The notes: generated by a model from the letters alone, not told the origin. A DNA stretch of 64,000 nt from Mitsuokella multacida DSM 20544 (GCF_000155955.1 NZ_GG697141.2:1078588-1142587), one strand, 5' to 3'. Counted from the first letter of the stretch, positions 26,445 to 35,445 are shown. Program-made: numbers and translations.

Positions 26445-26912
26445 TCAATCCAGATAGCCCATCTCGATCTCGTCGACCTTGTTGTTCTCGATCTCGAAGA
26501 CTAGGCCGATACTCTTGTCTTCATCGCAGTAGTAGATGTACTTGTCGCCGCGAATCTTGTCGGGCTCACCGTAGGCTACCTTCACGGCATCAAGGGTGGA
26601 GCCGACTTCGATGCCGGCAGCTGTCTTAATGCCATTGTGGCGGGAAATCTCGATGTGGCGCACATAGCCGTCTACGAACTTCAATTCGAAGGAATCACCG
26701 TACTCGTATTCCGTGACCTCGCCATTCCACAGCGAATGGTGTTTCGTCTCTACCTCTGTCGGCGTGCCGTATACCTGCTGGACATAATCCGCAGAAGCGC
26801 CGTACTCAATCCCGCCAGCAACAAGCGCTGACGACGGGACAGCAGCCGCGCAGATTGTCGTGCTCATCGTCAAGGCAGCACCAACAGCCAGTGAAGGAAT
26901 CCATTTTTTCAT
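26445..26912 (-). CDS. small secreted protein with two 'GIxxGxS..YGxP' domains
   Basis: The 155-residue protein starts at ATG 26912, 9 bases after GGGAG. A signal peptide (MKKWIPSLAVGAALTMSTTI, cleavage after CAAA) precedes two motif copies: GGIEYGASADYVQQVYGTP and AGIEVGSTLDAVKVAYGEP. They match the C-terminal pair of the 23599-24726 protein, so the two genes are paralogues of different length. The function is unknown; an envelope location is likely from the signal peptide. Confidence 0.75.
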   Translation of the reverse strand: MKKWIPSLAVGAALTMSTTICAAAVPSSALVAGGIEYGASADYVQQVYGTPTEVETKHHSLWNGEVTEYEYGDSFELKFVDGYVRHIEISRHNGIKTAAGIEVGSTLDAVKVAYGEPDKIRGDKYIYYCDEDKSIGLVFEIENNKVDEIEMGYLD

Positions 26913-27158
26913 CAAGATCATCTCCCTTTTCATGCATTTAATAAAATAATCTCTTTTTATTCAATATACATTATCTATATGGAATCTACATGAAACAGCG
27001 ACTGCGCTCAAAAATGATACCGTTCCAGCACGGCTACAATAGCGGAAGAACTGCTTTCTCTTGCCAATCATGTCGGAAATACCTGCGAAAGATTTCGCTT
27101 GCATCTGACGGTAGACATCTTTCATAGCGCCAACGCTGACATATTAGCAGAAATCATA
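26913..27158. other. intergenic stretch before the ars promoter
   Basis: No gene seen. It contains the second copy of the 24-bp repeat (27021-27044, 22/24 matches to 26021-26044), again upstream of a minus-strand gene. Confidence 0.45.
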
Positions 27159-27187
27159 TTGACAATCATCTATGTGTATCCTATAAT
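27159..27187 (+). promoter_or_regulatory. consensus promoter of arsDA
   Basis: TTGACA (27159-27164), a 17-base spacer, TATAAT (27182-27187). Confidence 0.85.
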
Positions 27188-27225
27188 AGACGCATAGAAA
27201 TTTATCAATATGACATAGCCAGACA

Positions 27226-27255
27226 ATCAGGAATAAGACGCCTGATTTTTCTTCT
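27226..27255 (+). terminator. leader hairpin between promoter and arsD, attenuator-like
   Basis: ATCAGG, a 9-base loop and CCTGAT are followed by TTTTTCTTCT. It lies between the only clear promoter and the arsD start, so it could limit read-through. Confidence 0.45.
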
Positions 27256-27313
27256 AACTTATATATTGATGTATTTGAATTTATGAATAATACGGATTAA
27301 CGGAGGGATTCTC

Positions 27314-27667
27314 ATGAAGAACATCGAGATTTTTGAACCTGCTATGTGCTGCTCTACCGGACTTTGCGGCGTGAGTGTTGATCCAGAGTTGCTGCGGATC
27401 TCCACGGTGCTCAACACACTGAAGGAGAGAGGCATCGAGGTCAAGCGCTACAATCTCACCAATGCCCCGATGGAGTTCGTCAAAAATAAGGTGGTCAGTG
27501 AATTCGTCAAAGTCTATGGAGCAGATCGCCTGCCTGTTACCGTTGTGGATAGCGAGCTTGCCATTTCCGGCCGCTACCCGACCAACGAAGAATTTACCGA
27601 ATGGCTGTCCCTGCCGCAGGATCTGCTCGGCAAGCAGGAGTGCTGCTGTGATGGAGGATGCTGCTGA
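27314..27667 (+). CDS. arsD: ArsD arsenical metallochaperone / repressor
   Basis: The 117-residue protein contains the arsenite-binding Cys12-Cys13 and Cys18 (MCCSTGLCGV) and C-terminal CCCDGGCC. The thioredoxin-like core (LERGIEVKRYNL, RLPVTVVDSELAISGRYP) is complete. ArsD passes As(III) or Sb(III) to ArsA and can weakly repress its operon. Its stop overlaps the arsA start. Confidence 0.93.
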   Translation: MKNIEIFEPAMCCSTGLCGVSVDPELLRISTVLNTLKERGIEVKRYNLTNAPMEFVKNKVVSEFVKVYGADRLPVTVVDSELAISGRYPTNEEFTEWLSLPQDLLGKQECCCDGGCC

Positions 27668-29406
27668 TGGAACCATTTGCACTGAGCAAGCTCCATCTGA
27701 CGCAGTACCTGTTCTTCACCGGCAAGGGTGGTGTCGGCAAGACCTCTACCGCCTGTGCAGTGGCCACCAGCCTTGCAGACAGTGGCAAGCGCGTGCTGCT
27801 CGTCAGCACCGACCCTGCCTCCAACTTGCAGGACGTCTTCGCCATGGAGCTTCATAGCAAACCGACGCCGATCACAGAAGTGCGGGGACTTTCTGCGGCC
27901 AATCTGGATCCCATCGAAGCGGCGGCAGAGTACCGCGAAAGCGTGATTGCCCCCTATCGCGGGGTTTTACCGGATGCGGCGATTGCCAACATGGAAGAAC
28001 AGCTTTCCGGCTCCTGCACCATCGAGATCGCAACGTTCAACGCATTTGCCAACTTCATCACGGATGAAGCCATCCAAAAAAGCTACGATCACATCATCTT
28101 TGATACGGCTCCCACAGGGCACACGCTGCGGATACTGCAGCTGCCGTCCGCATGGAGTAATTTCATCAACGAGAGCACCCATGGTGCCTCCTGCCTTGGG
28201 CAGCTGTCCGGTCTGGAAGAAAAGAAAGCCGTCTATAAAACGGCAGTTGATACCCTGGCAGATGGCGGCAAGACCATGCTGCTTTTAGTGACACGACCGG
28301 AAACCGCGCCGCTGCAGGAAGCCAATCGCGCCTCCTGCGAACTGCGGGAACTTGGCATCCAGAATCAGCTGCTGATCGTCAACGGCGTGCTCATGCAGCA
28401 TGATGATGCGCTGTCCTCTGAGCTGTACCGAAAGCAGCAAGCCGCGCTTGCCGATATGCCTGCGGAACTGAAAAAGCTGACACAATACGCCGTACCGCTT
28501 CGCGCGTATCCCATCACCGGCATTGCCAACATCCGCGCCATGCTGACAGAGGACTGCTTCGAGCAGCAACAGCAGGCTGAGATTGATCGGACAAAGCTGC
28601 ATCGGCTGAACGACCTCGTGAACACGCTGGACGCAGAGAACAAAAAAGTCATCTTTACCATGGGCAAAGGCGGCGTCGGCAAGACAACGATTGCCGCCGC
28701 GATCGCGCTGGGACTTGCAAAGCGCGGCAAGAAAGTCCATTTGACGACCACCGACCCCGCCGCACATCTGAAATTCGTCCTGTCCGAACAGGATGGTATC
28801 ACCATGAGCCACATCGACGAAGCTGCCGAACTGAAAAAGTATCAGGAAGAAGTGCTGTCAAAAGCGCGGCAAAACGGCCTATCCGGCGAGGATATCGCCT
28901 ATATCGAGGAAGACCTGCGCTCTCCCTGTACGCAAGAGATTGCCGTGTTCCGCGCCTTTGCCGAAGTGGTGGAGAAAGCAGATGATGAAATCATCGTGAT
29001 CGACACCGCACCCACGGGCCATACGCTGCTACTGCTGGAGTCCACGGAAAACTATGATCGCGAAATCCGTCGCACAAAGGGAGAGACGCCCGAATCCGTC
29101 AAGCATCTGCTACCGAGATTGAAGGGCAAAGAAACCGAAGTCATCATCGTGACCCTCCCCGAAGCAACGCCAGTCTATGAGGCAATGCGCTTGGAAGACG
29201 ACCTGAAGCGAGCCGGCCTTTCAGCAAACTGGTGGGTCATCAACCAATCCTTCGCGCTTACTGGCAGCAGCAACCGAACACTGGCAGTCAAAGCCAATAA
29301 TGAGGCAGAATGGATCAACAAGGTAGATCAGCATACACACGGTAAGACCGTGCTGCTGCCCTGGCATCCAGAAAAAGTCAAAGGCGATAAGCTCTTATCC
29401 CTGTAA
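27667..29406 (+). CDS. arsA: ArsA arsenite-translocating ATPase
   Basis: The start is ATG 27667, 9 bases after GGAGG and overlapping the arsD stop (TGATG); 579 residues. There are two homologous halves, each with a P-loop (TGKGGVGKTSTACAVA near 20 and MGKGGVGKTTIAAAIA near 335) and the DTAPTGHTLRILQL / DTAPTGHTLLLLES signal motifs. This is the normal two-domain ArsA length. It energises the ArsB efflux channel, but neither arsB/acr3 nor arsR is in the window, so the partner must be elsewhere or absent. Confidence 0.95.
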   Translation: MEPFALSKLHLTQYLFFTGKGGVGKTSTACAVATSLADSGKRVLLVSTDPASNLQDVFAMELHSKPTPITEVRGLSAANLDPIEAAAEYRESVIAPYRGVLPDAAIANMEEQLSGSCTIEIATFNAFANFITDEAIQKSYDHIIFDTAPTGHTLRILQLPSAWSNFINESTHGASCLGQLSGLEEKKAVYKTAVDTLADGGKTMLLLVTRPETAPLQEANRASCELRELGIQNQLLIVNGVLMQHDDALSSELYRKQQAALADMPAELKKLTQYAVPLRAYPITGIANIRAMLTEDCFEQQQQAEIDRTKLHRLNDLVNTLDAENKKVIFTMGKGGVGKTTIAAAIALGLAKRGKKVHLTTTDPAAHLKFVLSEQDGITMSHIDEAAELKKYQEEVLSKARQNGLSGEDIAYIEEDLRSPCTQEIAVFRAFAEVVEKADDEIIVIDTAPTGHTLLLLESTENYDREIRRTKGETPESVKHLLPRLKGKETEVIIVTLPEATPVYEAMRLEDDLKRAGLSANWWVINQSFALTGSSNRTLAVKANNEAEWINKVDQHTHGKTVLLPWHPEKVKGDKLLSL

Positions 29407-29425
29407 TCGCTGTATGCCACAGCAA

Positions 29426-29486
29426 AAAATTCGACGGGTGAATTTCCTTCATCATGGTAAAGGAAATTCGCCCGTCGAATTTTTGT
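29426..29486. terminator. family 2 long hairpin terminator
   Basis: AAATTCGACGGGTGAATTTCC pairs with GGAAATTCGCCCGTCGAATTT across a short loop, with a T-run. It separates convergent arsA and the sigma-54 activator gene. A sister hairpin lies at 34084-34142. Confidence 0.85.
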
Positions 29487-29585
29487 TTATCATCAAACAT
29501 CCTTCCGTTTTGTCATCGTCGTGCATCTCCACCGTCATCGTGCAAAAAGCCCCACTTTTGGCACAATCTTATCGAATAGACCCTT

Positions 29586-31322
29586 CTACTGCAAAGCATC
29601 CTCATCCGCAGCCAAGATCTCTGACCAGCTTCTCTTGAGCTGAATGCCGCCGCGTCCAGGTTTGAGGACAATCTCGCCCTCTGTCACGAGCTCCTGACAG
29701 ACATGGCGGATCTGACTTTCTGGGACCTCCAGATTTCGTGCTAAGGAACGGCGTCCCAAGTGCTGGCCAATGCGCGCGGCTATTGCTAGCTCCCGCAGGA
29801 CAGCCGTCTTCAATGTCTCTCCACCGGCAGTTTGTTTCCCCTGCCGATTCCGCACGGATGCAATGGCAGCAGAAAAGTTCGGTGGCAAATCTTCCGGGCG
29901 CGGATTGCTGTCACAGACATTAGCCAGATATTCGACGACATTCTGCAATTCGCGGATATTGCCCGGCCAGCTGTACTGGAGTAAAATCGGCAGGATTCCC
30001 TCCATCCACGCCCGTGTCTCTCGCACGCCCATGTCCAGGAAGAACGATTGGAGAAAGGTAGAGACCAGCACGGGGATATCCTCTTTCCGTTCGGCGAGTG
30101 GTGGAAGCGTCAGCGGCAGGACGCTTAGGCGATAGTAAAGGTCCTCACGGAATTTTCCCTGACGGACGAGTTCCTTAAGATCCTGATTTGTCGCTGCAAT
30201 GATGCGCACATCGATATGGATGGGAACGGCGCTGCCCACACGACGGATTTCACGCTCCTGCAAGACGCGCAAGAGCTTCACCTGAAAAGAAAGCGGGGCA
30301 TCGCCAATCTCATCGAGGAAGATCGTCCCATGATTGGCCCGTTCGAACAGTCCGCTCGCACCATGTCTCGATGCTCCTGTGAAGGCTCCCTCCACATAGC
30401 CGAAAAGCTCCGAATCCAGCAGGGACTCGGTGATAGCAGCAAAATTAACGGCTACGAAGGGACCGTTTGCACGACCAGAAGCATTATGGATACTCTGCGC
30501 CATCAGTTCCTTTCCCGTACCACTCTGCGCCTGGATGAGCACGGTGGAGACCGAATCAGCAAAGCGCTTGGCGATGCGAATCGCTGACAGTAGCGAAGGA
30601 GCACTTCCCAGAACATCATCGAAGTGATAGACTGCCTGCAGGTTGACATCGGGGGATTGATGGCTTCGGGAGGACTCGACACGACTGAGTTCCTGTTCAA
30701 GCTGCGCAGCTCGATTCTTGTAACGCTGATTCTTATCGATGAGCTGAATGATATCGCGGACATACTGTGCCGAGAGGAAATCGGCATAATGGTCCAAGAT
30801 CCTCATGCGTGACAGCATTTCACCCAGCGAAGTGATATCGATGAGCCGTGTCTTGATATCAACGATCTTCTCAATGGCAGGCGGCACAAAGCGAGACTCC
30901 CCGGGTGTTATCGCTACCTTTGCCACCTTCGGATCATCCATCCCAGGCGCAAACGCATAGTAGTTGAGATGATCGATGCCAAGGGTCTGCAACAAGGATA
31001 TGGTATCGTTAGCACTCTGGAGGCAGTCATTGACGAGCAGGACATTCGTACCAGCAGGCAGTTCGAACAGCTTGTCGACCTCATGATAGTTGATGGAGCG
31101 CCGCGAAATCAGATAGGGGACGCCCTGCGACAGATGCGTATGGGCTTTCTGATAGGCCAGACGGCTCGTAAAAATGGCGAAGTCCGCTTTGATCCGTTGC
31201 GGAAGGTTGCCCTCTACATAATAGTTGCTGATATTGATGCGATTATCCAGCAGCCTATGGAGCTGCTCACGGCAACAATATGAGGTATCCCTGCCGAGAG
31301 CGATTAAAGCAATATGTTTCAT
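29586..31322 (-). CDS. sigma-54-dependent transcriptional activator
   Basis: The 578-residue protein has an N-terminal sensory region (~1-200, no PAS seen, resembling PrpR_N-type activators in layout), a coiled stretch, and the AAA+ domain with Walker A AQSGTGKELMAQS, the sigma-54 contact motif EGAFTGAS, TIFLDEIGDA (Walker B) and the WPGNIRELQNVVEYL R-finger region. A C-terminal winged-helix-like DNA-binding segment ends the protein. It is divergent from an operon with a perfect -24/-12 promoter (31527-31543), so it almost surely activates that operon. The signal it senses is unknown, perhaps an isoaspartyl dipeptide. Confidence 0.92.
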   Translation of the reverse strand: MKHIALIALGRDTSYCCREQLHRLLDNRINISNYYVEGNLPQRIKADFAIFTSRLAYQKAHTHLSQGVPYLISRRSINYHEVDKLFELPAGTNVLLVNDCLQSANDTISLLQTLGIDHLNYYAFAPGMDDPKVAKVAITPGESRFVPPAIEKIVDIKTRLIDITSLGEMLSRMRILDHYADFLSAQYVRDIIQLIDKNQRYKNRAAQLEQELSRVESSRSHQSPDVNLQAVYHFDDVLGSAPSLLSAIRIAKRFADSVSTVLIQAQSGTGKELMAQSIHNASGRANGPFVAVNFAAITESLLDSELFGYVEGAFTGASRHGASGLFERANHGTIFLDEIGDAPLSFQVKLLRVLQEREIRRVGSAVPIHIDVRIIAATNQDLKELVRQGKFREDLYYRLSVLPLTLPPLAERKEDIPVLVSTFLQSFFLDMGVRETRAWMEGILPILLQYSWPGNIRELQNVVEYLANVCDSNPRPEDLPPNFSAAIASVRNRQGKQTAGGETLKTAVLRELAIAARIGQHLGRRSLARNLEVPESQIRHVCQELVTEGEIVLKPGRGGIQLKRSWSEILAADEDALQ

Positions 31323-31343
31323 GAATGACTTTCTCCTTATAAA

Positions 31344-31359
31344 ATGGGGTATATCCCAT
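31344..31359. promoter_or_regulatory. palindrome upstream of the activator gene
   Basis: ATGGGGTATATCCCAT is a near-perfect 16-bp palindrome, followed by a partial copy (ATGTTATCCCAT). It is a candidate upstream activating or autoregulatory site for the sigma-54 activator. Confidence 0.4.
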
Positions 31360-31526
31360 AAAATGTTATCCCATTCCCATTATTATACTGCTTTTTATTG
31401 TCACTGTGTATACATATTGATTCAAAACATCATTATATGTACTCACACAACGCACAAATATTGTTTTACATCCCAAATTTCGACTAAAGCCCATTTTTTT
31501 CGCGAAAAATGTCCATCGTTCAAAAG

Positions 31527-31543
31527 TTGGCACCTATCTTGCA
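31527..31543 (+). promoter_or_regulatory. sigma-54 promoter of yjiH-yjiG-iadA
   Basis: TTGGCAC-N5-TTGCA, with GG and GC exactly 12 bases apart. It matches the -24/-12 consensus and lies 70 bases before the first gene. Confidence 0.9.
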
Positions 31544-31612
31544 TTATAAATAGACGTGGCCATATCTTAGAACGTATATGCATCAAGCAACATCAGCAAG
31601 GGAGAGATTCTT

Positions 31613-32302
31613 ATGGGAGAGAATAAGACACCCAAGGACGAAACGCCGAAAATCAAGGTTGGATGGGTAGGCTACGCTGCTTTCATCTTTGCCATCATCA
31701 TCTTCTCTGGTATTTTCTCATCATCGGATAGCTGGCTCAAGGTATTCGACTTCAATGTGCTGAACGGTAAGTTCGGCACGATTCCGCCGGGAGCCGAAAA
31801 GGCTCTGGACTTCCGTGGTGCTGGCGGTACAGGTGCCCGCGATGGCTTCTTGTTCGCCATTGAGCTCATTCCAGCTGTCATCTTGGCTCTCGGTATCGTC
31901 AATGTCATTGATGGCCTCGGCGGCCTGCGTGCAGCACAGAAGCTCATGACGCCAATCCTGAAGCCTCTGCTCGGCATCCCGGGCATCACGGCTCTTGCCA
32001 GTATCGCCAACATGCAGAGCACAGACGCCGCAGCCGGCATGGTCAAGGAACTTTACGACCAAGGCGAGATTACAGACAATGAGCGCTCCATCCTGATTGC
32101 CTATCAAACCAGTGCTTCCGCTTTTATCACCAACTACTTCTCATCTGGCGCAGCCGTATTCAGTTACATGGTCGCACCAATCATCGTGCCAATCATCGTC
32201 ATGTTCGTCTTCAAGATCATCGGCGGCAATTTGATGCGCATGTACTTGAAGATGTTCTACCGGAAAGATACGACTGGAGGGAATGCAAATGGCAACGCCT
32301 GA
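31613..32302 (+). CDS. yjiH: YjiH-like nucleoside-recognition/permease subunit
   Basis: This 229-residue membrane protein starts after GGGAGAG. It has about five hydrophobic segments and the 'nucleoside recognition' Gate-like domain (IELIPAVILALGIVNVIDGLGG ... PGITALASIANMQSTDAAAG). E. coli yjiH-yjiG-iadA has the same order, and these two proteins are thought to form one transporter, probably for the isoaspartyl dipeptides cut by IadA. That substrate is inferred from context. Confidence 0.85.
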   Translation: MGENKTPKDETPKIKVGWVGYAAFIFAIIIFSGIFSSSDSWLKVFDFNVLNGKFGTIPPGAEKALDFRGAGGTGARDGFLFAIELIPAVILALGIVNVIDGLGGLRAAQKLMTPILKPLLGIPGITALASIANMQSTDAAAGMVKELYDQGEITDNERSILIAYQTSASAFITNYFSSGAAVFSYMVAPIIVPIIVMFVFKIIGGNLMRMYLKMFYRKDTTGGNANGNA

Positions 32303-32768
32303 AACTGCAAAAAAGAAAAATGTCCTTGACCTCTTCATCGACGGTGCGCGCAATGGCTTTACGATTGGCACGACGAGCCTGCTGCCGAATGTCATCATGG
32401 CTTTCGTCATCATCCGCATTCTCGATGTCACAGGCCTCCTGCACATCATCGGCGTGATCTGCGCTCCAATCATGGCACTCTGGGGACTACCCGGAGAAGC
32501 TGCAACCGTGCTCGTCACGGCAATCATGAGCATGGGTGGTGGCATCGGTGTTGCGATGAGCCTCTTCACGAGCGGCATACTGGATCCGACACAGCTCACC
32601 ATCCTTGTCCCGGCAATCTACTTGATTGGCAATCCGGTACAGAACGTCGGCCGCTGCCTCGGTATCTCTGGTGTCAACACTAAGCACTACGTTGCAATCA
32701 TCAGCATCTGCTTCATCAATGCACTGCTCTCGATCTGGGCAATGCGCCTTATCCTGCTGTTCATCTGA
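32289..32768 (+). CDS. yjiG: YjiG-like nucleoside-recognition/permease subunit
   Basis: The 159-residue protein starts at ATG 32289, 7 bases after GGAGGG, and overlaps the end of the preceding gene. Membrane segments and a Gate domain (LPNVIMAFVIIRILDVTGLL, AAVTLVTAIMSMGGGIGVAM-like) match YjiG. It is the partner of the YjiH-like protein. Confidence 0.85.
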   Translation: MATPETAKKKNVLDLFIDGARNGFTIGTTSLLPNVIMAFVIIRILDVTGLLHIIGVICAPIMALWGLPGEAATVLVTAIMSMGGGIGVAMSLFTSGILDPTQLTILVPAIYLIGNPVQNVGRCLGISGVNTKHYVAIISICFINALLSIWAMRLILLFI

Positions 32769-32848
32769 GGACCGCAGCAGGGCATCTCAACAACATATCC
32801 AAGTACATGGTACATGCATAAGCACTTTTATGAGAGGATGATGACTTT

Positions 32849-34039
32849 ATGTCGAACCAGCCATTTTTCACGATGCTGCGCAATGCGCATCTCTACGCGT
32901 CTGAAGACCAAGGGATCCAAGATCTGTTGATTGCCGGAGAGAAGATTGCCGGCATCGGCAAAGGTATCGAAGCACCGAAAGGCATCGAATGCCGCGAGAT
33001 CGACCTCAAGGGCGCACGTGTACTGCCAGGCTTCATTGACGGCCATGTCCACATGATTGGCGGCGGCGGTGAAGGCGGCTACCATACGCGCACACCGGAG
33101 CTACTGCTCTCGAAAGTAACGACCTCTGGCGTCACGACCGTCTGCGGCCTGCTCGGTACCGATGGTACGACACGCCACGTCGAGAGCCTGCTCGCCAAAG
33201 CGCGTGGTCTGGAATACGAGGGCCTGTCCACCTATATTTACACGGGTGCTTACGAGCTGCCCACACCGACCATCACAGGCAGTGTCCGCAAGGATATCGT
33301 CATGATCGACAAGATCATCGGTGCTGGCGAGATTGCCATGAGCGATCATCGTTCCGGTCAGCCAACGGCACAGGATTACCGCCGTCTCGCTGCCGAGACG
33401 CGCGTCGGCGGCATGATCAGCGGCAAAGCCGGCATCATCAATATGCATATGGGCGATGGCCGCAACGGCATGAAATACCTCTTCGAGATCACAGAAGATG
33501 GCGAGATCCCTAAGACACAGTTCCTGCCGACGCATGTCAACCGCAATAAGCACCTCTTTGCTGAAAGCATTGAATGGGCGAAACAAGGTGGCTACATGGA
33601 CATCACTTCCGGCATCGACCCGAGCCATCCGGGCTCCGAAAATGCTGTGAAACCGAGCAAAGCCGCAAAAGCAGCTCTCGATGCCGGTGTTCCTCTTTCC
33701 CATATCACCATGAGCTCCGATGGCAACGGCAGCATGCCGGTGTTCGATGAAGCCGGTAACCCGATTGGCGTCGGCGTCGGCGATCAGCATTCTATGTTCA
33801 CAGAATTCCGCGATATGGTCGAAGAAGAAGGCATCGCCATCGACCAGGCCGTCCAGATTCTCAGCACCAACGTCGCCAAGGCACTCCATATCTATCCGAA
33901 GAAAGGCATCCTAGCTCCACAGAGTGATGCCGACTTCATCGTCATCACCGACGACTTCAAGCTCCAGCACGTCTGGGCAAGAGGCCAGCAGATGGTAGAA
34001 GCTGGCAAAGCCATCGTCAAGGGTACCTTCGAGTCCTAA
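32849..34039 (+). CDS. iadA: beta-aspartyl (isoaspartyl) dipeptidase
   Basis: The 396-residue protein belongs to the amidohydrolase superfamily. The DGHVHMIGGGGEGGYHTRTPE segment gives the first metal-binding His pair, MSDHRSGQPT and NMHMGDG are conserved in IadA, PTHVNRNKHLF carries further His ligands, and MSSDGNGSMP holds the catalytic Asp. The enzyme splits beta-Asp-X dipeptides from damaged or cyanophycin-type peptides, releasing aspartate. It is last in a sigma-54-controlled operon with its putative transporter. Confidence 0.93.
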   Translation: MSNQPFFTMLRNAHLYASEDQGIQDLLIAGEKIAGIGKGIEAPKGIECREIDLKGARVLPGFIDGHVHMIGGGGEGGYHTRTPELLLSKVTTSGVTTVCGLLGTDGTTRHVESLLAKARGLEYEGLSTYIYTGAYELPTPTITGSVRKDIVMIDKIIGAGEIAMSDHRSGQPTAQDYRRLAAETRVGGMISGKAGIINMHMGDGRNGMKYLFEITEDGEIPKTQFLPTHVNRNKHLFAESIEWAKQGGYMDITSGIDPSHPGSENAVKPSKAAKAALDAGVPLSHITMSSDGNGSMPVFDEAGNPIGVGVGDQHSMFTEFRDMVEEEGIAIDQAVQILSTNVAKALHIYPKKGILAPQSDADFIVITDDFKLQHVWARGQQMVEAGKAIVKGTFES

Positions 34040-34083
34040 TCCTGCTTGGTGCAAGTCGCCCCCTTCACACCTGCATCAGTAAT

Positions 34084-34142
34084 AAATTCGATGGGTGAAT
34101 TTCCTTCATTGTATTAAAGGAAATTCACCCGTCGAATTTTTT
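34084..34142. terminator. family 2 long hairpin terminator after iadA
   Basis: AAATTCGATGGGTGAATTTCC and GGAAATTCACCCGTCGAATTT arms with a T-run. It is closely similar to the hairpin at 29426-29486. Confidence 0.85.
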
Positions 34143-34279
34143 CTAGTTGCTATGCTGAGACAATCCGGTATCCCACTCGTCAGCAAGATGCCCCAAAAGA
34201 TACTGAATCACATACGAATGACGATCTTCATGATAGAATGAAATCTAGCGAACACGATAAAAGGAAGGGGACGCGTGAT

Positions 34280-34993
34280 ATGAACGAGAAAGCAATCATC
34301 GAAACGGTAAAGGTGGCACAGCCAAAGCTGCGCCGCGAGGATTTGCTGCATGTCCTGAAGTACCGCTATGCGACAAAGGCATGGGATAGGGACAAGAAGA
34401 TCAGCGACGAGGACATGCAGACGATTCTAGAGGCGGCACGCCTTGCGCCGACATCGTTCGGCTTTGAGCCTTGGAAGATCATCGTCCTGCAGGACCCGGA
34501 AATCCGTCAGGCCATCCGGCCATATGCCTGGGGTGCAGATGCCGCGCTGCAGGATGCCAGCCATTTTCTGGTGTTCCTGGCACGGAAAAAGGCGGATATC
34601 ACCTTCGGCTCGCCCTACCTTGAGCACATCACGCACGACATCATGGAACTGCCCGAGCAGGCATACAACATGTTCGAGAAGGCCTATACGGGATTCTGCC
34701 GCGACCAGCATAAGATTCTCGAGTCCGATCGTGCAGCCTTCGACTGGTCAGCAAAGCAGGCCTATATCGTCATGGCCAACGTCCTCTTTGCAGCAGCCTA
34801 CCTCGGCATCGACTCCTGCCCGGTCGAAGGCTTCACGAAGGATAAGATCGAGACGGTTTTAGCGAATACCTACCATCTCTACGATTCCGAGCACTTCGGT
34901 GTCGCCTGCATGACTGCTCTCGGATATCGCGGCGAAGTACCGCATCGCGACAAGCGCCGTCGTCCCCTCGAAGAATCCATCATCTGGAAATGA
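34280..34993 (+). CDS. NAD(P)H-dependent nitroreductase-family oxidoreductase
   Basis: The start is ATG 34280 after AAGGGG; the ORF extends upstream to 34238 without a ribosome site. In the 237-residue product, LKYRYATKAWDRDKKISDEDMQ and RLAPTSFGFEPWKI are the FMN-contact motifs of the NfsB-like group, and FGVACMTALGYRGE is the usual C-terminal block. These enzymes reduce nitroaromatics, quinones or flavins. It is a monocistronic unit. Confidence 0.88.
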   Translation: MNEKAIIETVKVAQPKLRREDLLHVLKYRYATKAWDRDKKISDEDMQTILEAARLAPTSFGFEPWKIIVLQDPEIRQAIRPYAWGADAALQDASHFLVFLARKKADITFGSPYLEHITHDIMELPEQAYNMFEKAYTGFCRDQHKILESDRAAFDWSAKQAYIVMANVLFAAAYLGIDSCPVEGFTKDKIETVLANTYHLYDSEHFGVACMTALGYRGEVPHRDKRRRPLEESIIWK

Positions 34994-35202
34994 GCCGTTT
35001 TTTAACGCCTTCCCTATAAAGACGGTACCGTACCCAGCGTACTGATACCGTAAGGAAATCGGATTGTGTAGCTAACGTTACAGAACTAGCAGCGGCAAAT
35101 CTGTATACTGATAACCGTAAAGAGCAAACGAACCCGGCCCACCGAGACGAAAGCTGAAGGGATAACCGAAACAGAACTACCCTGAGCAAAGAAAGGAATG
35201 TG

Positions 35203-35433
35203 ATGACCATGGCTGACAAGAATGCATTTGTCCTGCAGGATGACTGCAGCTACTGCGGTGCACAGGAGAAGGAAGAACAGCAAGAACTCTTATACGAATG
35301 CAGCAATTGCGGCACGCTCTACTGCGACAGCTGCGGCGAAGATAAAGGCTGCCCAAACTGCGGGGCTCCGTTCAGCGACGCGCATCCAATCGAGCCGTTG
35401 GGTGCCAGCAGCTGGAATCCGAATCAGGGCTGA
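35203..35433 (+). CDS. small zinc-ribbon protein
   Basis: The 76-residue protein starts at ATG 35203, 5 bases after AAAGGA; ATG 35209 is also possible. Eight cysteines form CSYCG, CSNCGTLYCDSCG and CPNCG pairs, enough for two zinc sites. No other domain is seen. It may act as a protein- or nucleic-acid-binding adaptor. Confidence 0.75.
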   Translation: MTMADKNAFVLQDDCSYCGAQEKEEQQELLYECSNCGTLYCDSCGEDKGCPNCGAPFSDAHPIEPLGASSWNPNQG

Positions 35434-35445
35434 TTTTACCAGAAA

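Noticed and set aside
27190-27313. ArsR gene or riboswitch in the ars leader
   Set aside because: No open frame of ArsR size exists and no known riboswitch fold is recognisable; only a simple hairpin with T-run is seen.
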